Source of the DNA: Ignavibacteriales bacterium | Lineage (GTDB): Bacteria; Bacteroidota; Ignavibacteria; Ignavibacteriales; Melioribacteraceae | Direction: 5' to 3' | DNA length: 64,000 nucleotides | NCBI GenBank assembly: GCA_016177735.1 | Contig: JACOUS010000014.1 | Coordinates: forward strand, 186,001-250,000 | Shown: one piece after another, positions 18,226-26,786 of the stretch | How the letters are laid out: each line of letters begins with the position of its first letter | How positions within the stretch are numbered: the stretch's first letter is position 1 | Notes under the pieces: model-generated | Database searches by the model: none | Told to the model about the DNA's origin: nothing | The model's input: only the letters and a program-made list of their open reading frames with translations | Program-made: the position numbers and the translations under genes

Positions 18226-19353
18226 TTAAAACCAAAAATGAAACTGCAGAACGAATGCATCGTTATCAACATTTGGGTCTTCGATGTTAATTCTGTACTG
18301 CGGACGCAATTCAACAAAGCTGTACGGAAAAAATTCGAAGCCGAACACAACATGTGCAATATCATCTTTTTCAACATCTGCATCGGGGTCAAATCTATCG
18401 TAACGTGCTATGGCTTCCAAGCCAATCATTAATTGATAAGCGGCTTCAATCATAAATGCGGAGGAATTTATTTCTTTGCCGAGATAATCTTTTGCAATAT
18501 CGTACTCGCCCGTAACGGTAAATCTTTTATAGCCGAACCCGGCAAAGCCGCCGTACAATTCAGTCGGCAGAGTTACAAGCACTCCGAGTTGATTAAAATA
18601 TTTTGTCTTCGTTGATGCAAAAGAACCGCCGAACATTAAAGCGGTTTTTCCTACTACCGGATTGAATTCGAGTCGCGTTGTAAAAGTTGGATCGGTTGTG
18701 AGAGTTCTGTTAAATTTACTTTTGCCGACACTCGCAGACAACAGCCCTACATTCGAAATATTGATTCCGAGCTCTGCACCGGTTTCCAAATAAAGAGGAT
18801 TGTACATTAATCCTTGAATTTTGCCGAGCGCAAAAAGAAGTCCGTAATCACCGCCGCGCGTATATGCCGTGTGATCATCGAGACGTATTCCAAAGTTTGG
18901 CGCAAACGTTCCGACTTTAATATAACTTTCGTTCGGTAAAATTTTTGCGATGCCGTACGCTTCCCAAATTGCATTGATAAAATCGTAGCGAGCAAGGACA
19001 TTAATTTTATTTGATACGGCGGCGTTCAAATAGATCGAGCCGGTCATATCCTGAAAATCTGCTCTCTTCTTTTCTCCCGAATAGAGTAACTGCGAACGGT
19101 AATCGAATCCGAATGAAACATTCTCGGAAATTTTCGGCGATATCGGGAAATCCTGATCGCGCGGAGAAATCATACTAACAACATTTTTGCCGAAAAAGAC
19201 TCCGTCTGAATTTCTCATTAATCCGCCGGTTGGATTGATGTGGCAGTCTGCACAATTATTTTTTTGTTGAAGTGCAAATCTTGGCAGAGCATAAAAATCA
19301 TTTACAGAAAAATTTAATACAAGGAACACAAGTAAACTGATTAGTTTTTTCAT
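18226..19353 (-). CDS. Heme-motif / outer-membrane beta-barrel fusion protein
   Basis: 375 residues. A signal peptide (1-22) is followed by one CxxCH heme site, CADCHINPTGG, then about 320 residues of alternating strands ending in HFWF, typical of an outer-membrane barrel. The stretch CxxCH..P.GG..RN...FG is shared with the gene just upstream (19431-20099), so both probably have one heme-binding or similar domain. This layout suggests a conduit carrying electrons or small molecules across the outer membrane, but no multiheme partner is nearby. It could also be a porin whose CxxCH is structural. Confidence 0.65.
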   Translation of the reverse strand: MKKLISLLVFLVLNFSVNDFYALPRFALQQKNNCADCHINPTGGLMRNSDGVFFGKNVVSMISPRDQDFPISPKISENVSFGFDYRSQLLYSGEKKRADFQDMTGSIYLNAAVSNKINVLARYDFINAIWEAYGIAKILPNESYIKVGTFAPNFGIRLDDHTAYTRGGDYGLLFALGKIQGLMYNPLYLETGAELGINISNVGLLSASVGKSKFNRTLTTDPTFTTRLEFNPVVGKTALMFGGSFASTKTKYFNQLGVLVTLPTELYGGFAGFGYKRFTVTGEYDIAKDYLGKEINSSAFMIEAAYQLMIGLEAIARYDRFDPDADVEKDDIAHVVFGFEFFPYSFVELRPQYRINIEDPNVDNDAFVLQFHFWF

Positions 19354-19430
19354 TTCTTCCTCAATTCTTTATTCTGAATTCTCCATCAGAGTCCTTTGGA
19401 CTTACTGCTGACTACGGACTTCTGTAGTTC

Positions 19431-20099
19431 TTATTTCATCAAAATCATACGTGCGGATTTATCGAACTTGCCGGCTGATAATCTGTAAATGTAAATTCCG
19501 GAAGCCGCATCAACGCCCGAATCATTTTTGCCATCCCAAACTTTTTCGAATCTGCCGGGCGGTAAATTCTCTTGCGAGATTGTTCGAACAAGTTCGCCGT
19601 TTATATTAAATACTTTCAGAGTAACGAATTCAGCTTGAGGAATTTCAAAAGAAATTGTTGTCGAAGGATTGAAAGGATTCGGATAATTGTTGTAAAGTTT
19701 GTATTGAAGAGGAAGTGATTCTGCCGTTACGGAAACAGGATTCGGTTTACTGCTTGGATTGCCGGGGTTTGTAACCAAATTAAAATCGCCGATTGCACCG
19801 CTTGTCCATGTGCCGTTAGGATCCTGAAGTTCAGCTCCGTTTGTAAATCCGTCGCCGTCGGAATCAATATTTGCGAGAGCTGCAGACCAAAAATTATTTG
19901 TACTGCCTGGTGTGACCCTTTGCTCAACATCCTGCCCGAATGCATTTCTTGTACCGCCGCCGTTTGGATCTACATGGCAGTTGGAACAACTGAATTTACT
20001 TCCATTCGGAATCTGTTGAACGCGCCAGCTTCTAGAAAGAAGTACTGTTGCAGTGGCAGATACTAAAAACATAAAAATGTATATGTATATTTTTTTCAT
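19431..20099 (-). CDS. T9SS-exported CxxCH protein with calcium-binding-like repeat
   Basis: 222 residues: signal peptide, CSNCHVDPNGGGTRNAFG (one heme-type site), an EF-hand/thrombospondin-3-like loop (DSDGDGFTNGAELQDP), then a T9SS sorting domain from YNNYPNPFNPSTTISFEI to the end. It is probably an extracellular or surface-bound monoheme cytochrome, or a redox-silent relative. It is 77 bases upstream of the heme-barrel gene on the same strand; the pair may act together. Heme attachment itself is not shown by sequence. Confidence 0.7.
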   Translation of the reverse strand: MKKIYIYIFMFLVSATATVLLSRSWRVQQIPNGSKFSCSNCHVDPNGGGTRNAFGQDVEQRVTPGSTNNFWSAALANIDSDGDGFTNGAELQDPNGTWTSGAIGDFNLVTNPGNPSSKPNPVSVTAESLPLQYKLYNNYPNPFNPSTTISFEIPQAEFVTLKVFNINGELVRTISQENLPPGRFEKVWDGKNDSGVDAASGIYIYRLSAGKFDKSARMILMK

Positions 20100-20409
20100 A
20101 TTTACCCTCAGTTTATATTATGAACTTAGCTCTAAATAATCCGGTTTGAAAATAATGAACAAAGGAGTAATTGTCTATTTATAAACTGCTCAGCTCTTTT
20201 CGTTATATTTCATATGCATAAATGAAAGGTTATCCCGTAAGTATCAAATAAAAATCCGCGGAAATCTGTTTCAATCAGAGCTTGCCCGCCGCTAGTTGGC
20301 GGGTTATCCGCCTAAGGCGGACAAGTCCGCGTTCTATTCTTAACAAAAATTTTACTTTTGATATAATCTCGTTTGTTTCATTCACTCAAAAAATAGATCG
20401 GAAAACTTT
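20100..20409. other. 310-base gap holding a nested palindromic repeat
   Basis: Contains the divergent start regions of the genes on both sides and the repeat at 20251-20340. No open frame or RNA gene is recognised. Confidence 0.6.
20251..20340. repeat. Composite palindromic repeat (AAAATCCGCG...TTATCCGCGTTC type)
   Basis: Outer sequence AAAATCCGCGGAAATC...TCAGAG then CTTGCCCGCC-N7-GGCGGGTTATCCGC, with a further CCGCCTAAGGCGGACAAG palindrome nested before the final CCGCGTTCTATTCTT. The copy at 60235-60325 has the same outer frame but carries its extra palindrome at a different place. Confidence 0.75.
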
Positions 20410-20895
20410 ATGGAATATTTTATAATAAAATCTCTGCACATTACTTTTGCCGGCATTTGGCTCGCCAATCTTTTAACAGATTCCGTATTGAGAGGAATAA
20501 TTACTACTAACAAACAAAAATCCGGCGAAAGAAAGTTCATCAGATTGTACATGACGTTTATAAATTTACTCGGCATCATAGGCAGTGTGGGAATTCTTGC
20601 AACGGGAATTTTTTTGGTACTCGATTCCCAATACGGCTTCTTTGATATGAGCGCCAACCACTGGCTTGCCGCAAAACAAATTTTGATGGTTGTACTGCTC
20701 TTAACAATTTTTCTTTTTATTATTCCAACAGCAAAAAAAATTAAAACCGAATTAGGCGAAAATCTGGAGAGCGACACAATCTTAAGCGAGAACACTTATC
20801 TCCTTCTTCAAAAACTTTACAGATTGAGCACCATTGTTAATGCTATTGTTCTAATTAATTTTTTGTTTGCTGTTACACATTACCTTTTCGGCTGA
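20410..20895 (+). CDS. Small integral membrane protein (DUF2269/CopD-like)
   Basis: 161 residues with four predicted membrane spans and a His in the first one (IKSLHITFAGIWLANLL), a layout like DUF2269 or CopD-type proteins that may bind heme or copper. No firm family match from memory. It is 20 bases upstream of dxr on the same strand and may be co-transcribed with dxr and rseP. Role unknown. Confidence 0.6.
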   Translation: MEYFIIKSLHITFAGIWLANLLTDSVLRGIITTNKQKSGERKFIRLYMTFINLLGIIGSVGILATGIFLVLDSQYGFFDMSANHWLAAKQILMVVLLLTIFLFIIPTAKKIKTELGENLESDTILSENTYLLLQKLYRLSTIVNAIVLINFLFAVTHYLFG

Positions 20896-20915
20896 TTATA
20901 ATTTTAGGTTAATAG

Positions 20916-22061
20916 ATGAAAAAAATTCTTCTGCTCGGTTCTACCGGTTCTATCGGATTAAATACGCTTGAAATAGTACGTTCTTTTCCCGATGAATTTA
21001 AAATCACCGGGCTTTCAACAAATACAAACATCAGTTTGTTAACAGAACAAATCAAAGAATTTTCACCCGAAACGGTTGTTGTGCGAGACAGCAGCAAATC
21101 CGCCGAACTAAAAAAAATTATCGGCGAAAAATGTGAAGTACTTTCCGGCAATGACGGACTGATCGAAATTTCCAAACACTGCGATTACGATATTATTGTA
21201 ACTGCCGTTGTCGGCTTCACGGGATTGATACCCACAATTGAAGCAATCAAACGAAAAAAAAGAATTGCGCTTGCAAACAAAGAAACACTCGTTGTTGCCG
21301 GCGAAGTTATTACAGAGCTTTGCAAGCAATACAATGTTGAATTGCTGCCGGTCGATTCGGAACACAGTGCAATTTTTCAATGCTTGAACGGCGAGCACAA
21401 AAACGAAATCAACAAATTAATTCTCACTGCTTCGGGCGGACCTTTTCTCAACAAAAATAAAAACGAACTTGCCGGCGTTTCAATTAAAGATGCACTCACA
21501 CACCCCAACTGGAAAATGGGAAATAAAATTACAATTGATTCAGCAACAATGATGAACAAAGGTCTCGAAGTAATTGAGGCATACTGGCTTTTCAAACTTC
21601 CGAAAGAAAAAATAGAAGTTATCATTCATCCGCAGTCAATAATTCATTCGATGGTTGAATTTATTGACGGCTCTATCAAAGCGCAGATGAGTACGCCGAA
21701 CATGAAACTTCCTATTTTGTATGCACTTACCTATCCAAATAGATATTCATACCGGTCTGTCCGGACAGACTTCAAAAAAATAAATCAGTTAACGTTTTTT
21801 GAGCCGGATTTTGATAAATTTACATGCCTTAAAATTGCATACGAAGTTATTGAAGAGGGCGGCACAGCTCCTTGCATTCTTAATGCCGCAAATGAAATTG
21901 CAGTTGATAAATTTCTAAACGGTAAAATTAATTTTATTCAAATACCGGAAATAATTAAAGACGCGCTTGATAAAGTTAATAACCACAAGAACGCAACACT
22001 GGAAACAATTTTAGAGAGCGACTTTAGAACAAGAGAATATCTAAACAAAAAATACTTATAA
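20916..22061 (+). CDS. dxr: 1-deoxy-D-xylulose-5-phosphate reductoisomerase
   Basis: Second enzyme of the MEP isoprenoid pathway: NADPH-dependent conversion of DXP to MEP. 381 residues, normal length. NADPH loop GSTGSIG at residue 8; NKETLVVAG; metal and substrate motifs VDSEHSAIFQCL, TASGGPF, and HPNWKMGNKITIDSATMMNK. Directly followed by rseP after 11 bases, an order seen in many bacteria. Confidence 0.97.
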   Translation: MKKILLLGSTGSIGLNTLEIVRSFPDEFKITGLSTNTNISLLTEQIKEFSPETVVVRDSSKSAELKKIIGEKCEVLSGNDGLIEISKHCDYDIIVTAVVGFTGLIPTIEAIKRKKRIALANKETLVVAGEVITELCKQYNVELLPVDSEHSAIFQCLNGEHKNEINKLILTASGGPFLNKNKNELAGVSIKDALTHPNWKMGNKITIDSATMMNKGLEVIEAYWLFKLPKEKIEVIIHPQSIIHSMVEFIDGSIKAQMSTPNMKLPILYALTYPNRYSYRSVRTDFKKINQLTFFEPDFDKFTCLKIAYEVIEEGGTAPCILNAANEIAVDKFLNGKINFIQIPEIIKDALDKVNNHKNATLETILESDFRTREYLNKKYL

Positions 22062-22072
22062 GAGAACCCTTC

Positions 22073-23425
22073 ATGGAATACATAATTTATTTTGTAATTA
22101 CAATCGGCATTTTGGTATTTGTACACGAGTTCGGTCACTTTGCGGCGGCTAAATTATCGAAGATGCGCGTTGATGTTTTCGCAATCGGATTCGGCAAAAG
22201 ATTATTCGGCTACAACAAATTGAGCAAATTTACGTTCGGCGAATTAGCCAAAGATTGGGACGGAGAAGGAAATACCGATTACAGATTGTGTCTTTTCCCG
22301 CTCGGCGGTTACGTAAAAGTTGCCGGTATGGTTGATGAAAGCATGGATACAAAATTTGTTGAATCAGAACCAAAGCCTTTCGAATTCAGAGCGAAGCCGA
22401 CGTATCAAAAATTATTTGTAATTACTGCCGGCGTTTTAATGAATCTTCTTTTGACGCTTTTTATTTTTTGGGGAATCAATTTCTTTCAAGGCAAACAAGT
22501 TTTCAAATCAATAACAATCAGCAAGATCGAAAAAAACAGTGCCGCCGAAAAAGCCGGCTTCCATTCCTACGATAAAATTATTTCCATCAACGGCACACAC
22601 GTAAACGATTGGGATGAAGTGGTTGATAATCTTTTGATCAAAAGTTCGACAGATGTTTCAGTTACCGTTGCAAGAGCCGACCGGCATTCAACATTCAAAG
22701 TTTCGAGAAGTTTAATTGCCGAAGGATCGCAAAAAGGATTTTTCATCTTTCCATATCCTACACAACCGTACATTCAGGAAGTAATGAAAAATTCTCCGGC
22801 AGAAGATGCCGGTATTAAAGGCGGTGATATTTTCCTTGCCATCAACGGAACTGAATTAAAAGATAGGGAACAGGCTGTTGCGATTATTTCTTCGAGCAAA
22901 GAAAAAGATTTAGAGCTTGTTTACTTGCGTGGCAACGACACATTGAAAACAAAAGTTAATCCCGGCATGGAAGGAAAAATCGGGATTGCAATTACAGATG
23001 CTTACACGGGCGATTTCGAATATAAAACTTACGGATTTATCGGGGCGTTCAATCATAGTATTTCTAATATCGGTCAGTACACAGTACTTACTTTTGGGAT
23101 GTTGAAAAATGTAATCACCGGAAAAATTGCATTCAATCAGGCGTTCGGCGGACCGGTAAAGATTGCACAGTACGCCGCACGTTCGGCTGATTCCGGAATT
23201 ATTTCTTTCTTATTCTTCCTTGCAATGCTCAGTTTAAGTTTGGCTATAATTAATATTCTCCCCTTCCCGGCTTTGGACGGCGGACATTTTATTATAATTC
23301 TTCTTGAAGGAATTACAAAAAGAGAACTTCCGCTAAAAGTTAAGATTGCAATTCAGAATGCCGGATTTGTAATCTTGCTTCTGCTAATGGCTTTCATAAT
23401 TTACAACGATTTAATCAGCCTCTAA
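22073..23425 (+). CDS. rseP: RIP zinc metalloprotease RseP (site-2 protease)
   Basis: Inner-membrane intramembrane protease that cleaves anti-sigma factors and signal-peptide remnants. 450 residues: HEFGH zinc site in the first membrane span, two PDZ domains (about residues 150-225 and 235-310; GFHSYDKIISINGT, AGIKGGDIFLAINGT), and the second metal-binding motif NILPFPALDGGH near the C-terminus, with further membrane spans. It lies in an apparent operon with dxr. An anti-sigma-like protein is encoded 3 kb away, but a link is speculative. Confidence 0.95.
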   Translation: MEYIIYFVITIGILVFVHEFGHFAAAKLSKMRVDVFAIGFGKRLFGYNKLSKFTFGELAKDWDGEGNTDYRLCLFPLGGYVKVAGMVDESMDTKFVESEPKPFEFRAKPTYQKLFVITAGVLMNLLLTLFIFWGINFFQGKQVFKSITISKIEKNSAAEKAGFHSYDKIISINGTHVNDWDEVVDNLLIKSSTDVSVTVARADRHSTFKVSRSLIAEGSQKGFFIFPYPTQPYIQEVMKNSPAEDAGIKGGDIFLAINGTELKDREQAVAIISSSKEKDLELVYLRGNDTLKTKVNPGMEGKIGIAITDAYTGDFEYKTYGFIGAFNHSISNIGQYTVLTFGMLKNVITGKIAFNQAFGGPVKIAQYAARSADSGIISFLFFLAMLSLSLAIINILPFPALDGGHFIIILLEGITKRELPLKVKIAIQNAGFVILLLLMAFIIYNDLISL

Positions 23426-23525
23426 AAAATTTTTAAGCGGTTCCGAAATTATTACAGCTTTTTTGTACGTTGGAAATAATTGCGCAGCCGCTTTTTTATT
23501 TATATGAACTATAAAAATATTTTCG

Positions 23526-23553
23526 ATTGCCACAACTTAAAAGTCGCGGCAAT
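23526..23553. repeat. ATTGCCAC / GTGGCAAT-type palindrome
   Basis: Arms ATTGCCACAACTT and AAGTCGCGGCAAT, nearly complementary, in the leader of the TonB-dependent receptor gene. Half-copies with GGT(C/A)GTGGCAATT occur at 41516-41530 and 56187-56199. Confidence 0.55.
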
Positions 23554-23628
23554 TTCTATTGTGCAGCAATCATAAGTACCGGAGCTTTTATGCTTCTGTA
23601 ATTTGTACTATTCAACAAACGAGGTAAT

Positions 23629-25449
23629 ATGAAAAAAATATTTTTTACCATTCTCACATTCTTTGTTTGCGGCAGTATCATTTACTCACAGCAAAAAGAA
23701 TACAAACTCAACGAGGTTGTTGTTACATCGGCAAAATCACCGGTTAGTTTTGCTCATCTTGCAAGAACGGTTGCAGTAATTGATTCAAGCACGATACAAT
23801 CTTTGCCGGCGAATAATATTCAGGATATTCTTCAATATGCCGGTTCCGTTGATTTGCGCACTCGCGGTGTTGAAGGCGTGCAAGGCGATGCGGTAATTAG
23901 GGGCGGCACTTTCGAACAAACATTGATACTTATCAACGGCGTAAAAATCAGCGATCCTCAGACCGGGCATCACAACCTTAATATTCCTATTTCGCTGCAA
24001 AATATTGAGCGGATCGAAATATTAAAAGGACAAGGTTCGCGCATCTTCGGACCGAACGCTTTCGGCGGTGCAATTAATATCATTACAAAAAAAGGAAACG
24101 AAGTTTTATTCTCGGTTTCCGAAATCGTCGGTGAAAATAATCTTAATGATTTCTCCGTTAATACTTCATATCCGCTCGGTATTTTCGGAAATAGTTTTTC
24201 ATACTCAAAAAAGAAATCGGACGGCTACAGACACAACACGGATTTTGATATCACAAATTTTTCTTTCAACCAGTCAATTTCTTTCGGCAGCCAGATAACA
24301 AGTTTGTTCTTCGGTTATGTTGATAAAAAATTCGGCGCAAACAGTTTCTACTCCAACAGCTTTCCCGATCAATGGGAACACACGACAACAAAAATTTTTA
24401 CTGCTTCTTCCGATATCGAATTTGCAAACTTGATCGTCTCTCCGAAATTTTATTGGCGGAGAAATGATGACGATTACCGGCTCGATAACACGCGTCCCGG
24501 TTGGTACCGAAACATTCACAAAACATATTCGTACGGTGCGGAAATTCAATCAACGCTGAAAACGTCAATCGGAACAATATCATTGAGCACGGAAATTGCA
24601 AATGAAGAAATAAAAAGTACGAACCTCGGTTCGCACGAAAGAAGAAAAGGCGGTATCTCCGGCGAATTCAATTTTAATCCGTTCGAAAAATTATTTGTCT
24701 CCACCGGATTCTTTGCTTACGATTACGCAGAGATCGGATGGAAATTTTGGCCCGGCATCGATGCGGCTTATCAATTGAACGATGAAATAAAAATTATTGC
24801 TTCCGCCGGCAAAGCATTTCGTCTTCCCTCTTTTACGGAATTGTATTATGTGAGTCCGGCAAACGTTGGAAATCCGAATCTCAAGCATGAAGAAGCAATC
24901 AATTACGAAGTGGGATTTTCTTTCTTGCGTCAATCGTACGAAGCGAGCGCAAATCTTTTTTATAAAGACGGGAAAAATATAATCGATTGGGCAAGGCAAT
25001 CGCCGCAAGAACCGTGGAAAGTTGAGAATGTTACAGAGCTAAAAACTATCGGCACTGAACTTGGGTTTACAATTTATCCGCAGAAAATTCTGAACACATT
25101 GCCGGTTACAAAAATCGGTTTGCAGTACACATATTTAAGTTCCGACCGCAAAACGGGAAATTACCAGTCAAAATATGTTCTCGATCATTTGCGGCATCAA
25201 TTGCTCGTTAACATCTCGCATTATTTAATTGAAGGCATCTCACAAAATTGGATATTGCGTTTTGAAGAGAGAGAAAATTTCACTTCATATTTTATTGTGG
25301 ATAAACAAATTTCCACACACATAAAAAGTTTTGATCTTTTCTTACGTATCAACAATCTTTTCAACCATGCTTATTCAGATTTTATCGGCGTACAGATGCC
25401 CGGCAGATGGATTAGTGTTGGTGCAACTTACAGTCTGGATAAATTTTAA
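23629..25449 (+). CDS. TonB-dependent outer-membrane receptor (BtuB-like)
   Basis: 606 residues: signal peptide, TonB box-like region, plug domain (about residues 35-150: VVVTSAKSP, RTRGVEGVQGDAVIRGG, LINGVKISDPQTGHH, IEILKGQGSRIFGPNAFGGA) and a 22-strand barrel ending ISVGATYSLDKF. These proteins import large or scarce substrates such as cobalamin or siderophores using TonB energy. The plug resembles cobalamin receptors, but the leader shows no B12 riboswitch that I can see, so the substrate is open. AACGAGGTAAT precedes the ATG. Confidence 0.88.
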   Translation: MKKIFFTILTFFVCGSIIYSQQKEYKLNEVVVTSAKSPVSFAHLARTVAVIDSSTIQSLPANNIQDILQYAGSVDLRTRGVEGVQGDAVIRGGTFEQTLILINGVKISDPQTGHHNLNIPISLQNIERIEILKGQGSRIFGPNAFGGAINIITKKGNEVLFSVSEIVGENNLNDFSVNTSYPLGIFGNSFSYSKKKSDGYRHNTDFDITNFSFNQSISFGSQITSLFFGYVDKKFGANSFYSNSFPDQWEHTTTKIFTASSDIEFANLIVSPKFYWRRNDDDYRLDNTRPGWYRNIHKTYSYGAEIQSTLKTSIGTISLSTEIANEEIKSTNLGSHERRKGGISGEFNFNPFEKLFVSTGFFAYDYAEIGWKFWPGIDAAYQLNDEIKIIASAGKAFRLPSFTELYYVSPANVGNPNLKHEEAINYEVGFSFLRQSYEASANLFYKDGKNIIDWARQSPQEPWKVENVTELKTIGTELGFTIYPQKILNTLPVTKIGLQYTYLSSDRKTGNYQSKYVLDHLRHQLLVNISHYLIEGISQNWILRFEERENFTSYFIVDKQISTHIKSFDLFLRINNLFNHAYSDFIGVQMPGRWISVGATYSLDKF

Positions 25450-25458
25450 TTCGCAAAA

Positions 25459-25490
25459 GTAGAGACGCCATAAATGGCGTCTCATTTTTT
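25459..25490. terminator. GTAGAGACGCCA palindrome acting as bidirectional terminator
   Basis: Stem GAGACGCCA / TGGCGTCTC with loop TAAA, followed by ATTTTTT. It lies between the convergent ends of the TonB-dependent receptor (+) and the TonB-like lipoprotein (-). Member of the GTAGAGACG repeat family. Confidence 0.75.
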
Positions 25491-26316
25491 ATCTAACAGA
25501 AAATTGTATCGGAACTGTAACAATTGTTTTAACTTTTTTGCCTTTATGTTCGCCGGGAGTAAATTTTGTTTTCAAAACAGCATTCGATGCCGCCGAATCC
25601 AAAACCTCGTGGGCACTTTTCAATATTTCTATTTTAACAACATTACCGTTTTCATCAATAAATGCTTTTATAAAAACACGTCCTTGAATGCCGGCACGTT
25701 TAGCAATTTCGGGATAAATAATTTTTTTCTGAATAGCTACCAATCCGCCAATCGGTTCCGGCTGTTTATCTACCGTAATAAAGTATTCATTCCGAAACAG
25801 ATTTGAGAAATCTAACGAAAGATTGAAAGGTATAAACGCTTTTGTTGTTCCATCGGGACGAATAGAATAAGCATACGCAACATCAAAACGAAATTTGACA
25901 TTCGCATTCTCCTTTCGAGCGGATTCAAATCTCATCTTACTTAATATTTCTTTGATCCGAGGATATAATTTTTGATTCTCACCGAAAAGAATTCCATCCT
26001 CCTCGGTTGTTCCGAATGGGAAAGATGTTTCATCCAAAAATTTTAGTTTGTCAATCTCCCCATTTTCATTTACATAAATATGGAATGCTATCTTAAATAA
26101 TTCAGCTTGCCCAGATTTTTCATCGTAAAATTCCTTGAAAAGATTTTCGAGTTCCTTTTGTGAATCTTCACCTTGTATGGGTTTAGCCGGTGAATCAACA
26201 TTCTGTTCCGTAAAATAAACAGCATCATAGTCCGGTATAATTTCAATACCGTCGTTTTTAGATTCGCAACCGGCTAAAACAGCCGCGATTAGTACAACAA
26301 AAAACTTCTGTTTCAT
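25489..26316 (-). CDS. Lipoprotein with TonB C-terminal domain
   Basis: About 275 residues from ATG 26316, which has GAGGTGG in front; the ATG four codons upstream overlaps the previous gene. Signal peptide with lipobox (VLAGC). The last 90 residues are a TonB C-terminal domain (IYPEIAKRAGIQGRVFIKAFIDENG... FTPGEHKGKKVKTIVTVPIQF). TonB normally spans the inner membrane and drives outer-membrane receptors; a lipid-anchored form is unusual and more often a periplasmic interaction module. Last gene of the ECF sigma operon. Confidence 0.8.
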   Translation of the reverse strand: MKQKFFVVLIAAVLAGCESKNDGIEIIPDYDAVYFTEQNVDSPAKPIQGEDSQKELENLFKEFYDEKSGQAELFKIAFHIYVNENGEIDKLKFLDETSFPFGTTEEDGILFGENQKLYPRIKEILSKMRFESARKENANVKFRFDVAYAYSIRPDGTTKAFIPFNLSLDFSNLFRNEYFITVDKQPEPIGGLVAIQKKIIYPEIAKRAGIQGRVFIKAFIDENGNVVKIEILKSAHEVLDSAASNAVLKTKFTPGEHKGKKVKTIVTVPIQFSVR

Positions 26317-26324
26317 TTTCCACC

Positions 26325-26786
26325 TCACATATTTGCTTTAATAACAATTGTGTTTTCATACTTCGGGTTAACTTCTACCGGCGGCAAACTATTCATCAAT
26401 GTTTGGATGATCCGGCTTTGCATGTCAATCTGCCAATTGATTGATTCTATAGAGCTTTGATAATTTCTTGTTTGGTTGTAAAGAAAGAACGAAATAACAA
26501 GCATAGCAATTGTAAGTGTATACGAGACAGCAGTAAAAATTTTCCTACTGCCGAAAATCGCTGGCGTTTCCTTTTTATTAATTACCGAACGTAAAATCTT
26601 TTCTTCGAGATGTTGCGGGAATTCCTCCGATGATGTTTCCGCCGCGGTCTTCAGCGAATTCATCTGCTTAAAATACTCACGTGCAAACTCATCACGGGAA
26701 AGTTCTATAAATAGAAACGCTTCTTTCTGTTTTTCCAGCTCGCCATCGAAATATTTATCGATCATAAATTTAATTTCATTGCCCAT
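26325..26786 (-). CDS. Anti-sigma-factor-like single-span membrane protein
   Basis: 153 residues: a cytoplasmic N-terminal helical part with the feature (DKYFDGELEKQKEAFLFIEL) seen in anti-sigma factors, one membrane span (TAVSYTLTIAMLVISFFLY) and a short periplasmic tail. There is no HxxxCxxC zinc motif. Position three genes after an ECF sigma factor, overlapping the TPR gene by 11 bases, supports the role. Sequence identity is weak, so the call rests on architecture and context. Confidence 0.65.
   Translation of the reverse strand: MGNEIKFMIDKYFDGELEKQKEAFLFIELSRDEFAREYFKQMNSLKTAAETSSEEFPQHLEEKILRSVINKKETPAIFGSRKIFTAVSYTLTIAMLVISFFLYNQTRNYQSSIESINWQIDMQSRIIQTLMNSLPPVEVNPKYENTIVIKANM

Noticed and set aside
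23426-23628. Cobalamin riboswitch in the leader of the BtuB-like receptor
   Set aside because: No B12-box-like sequence is visible; the leader holds a repeat palindrome and a possible terminator only.
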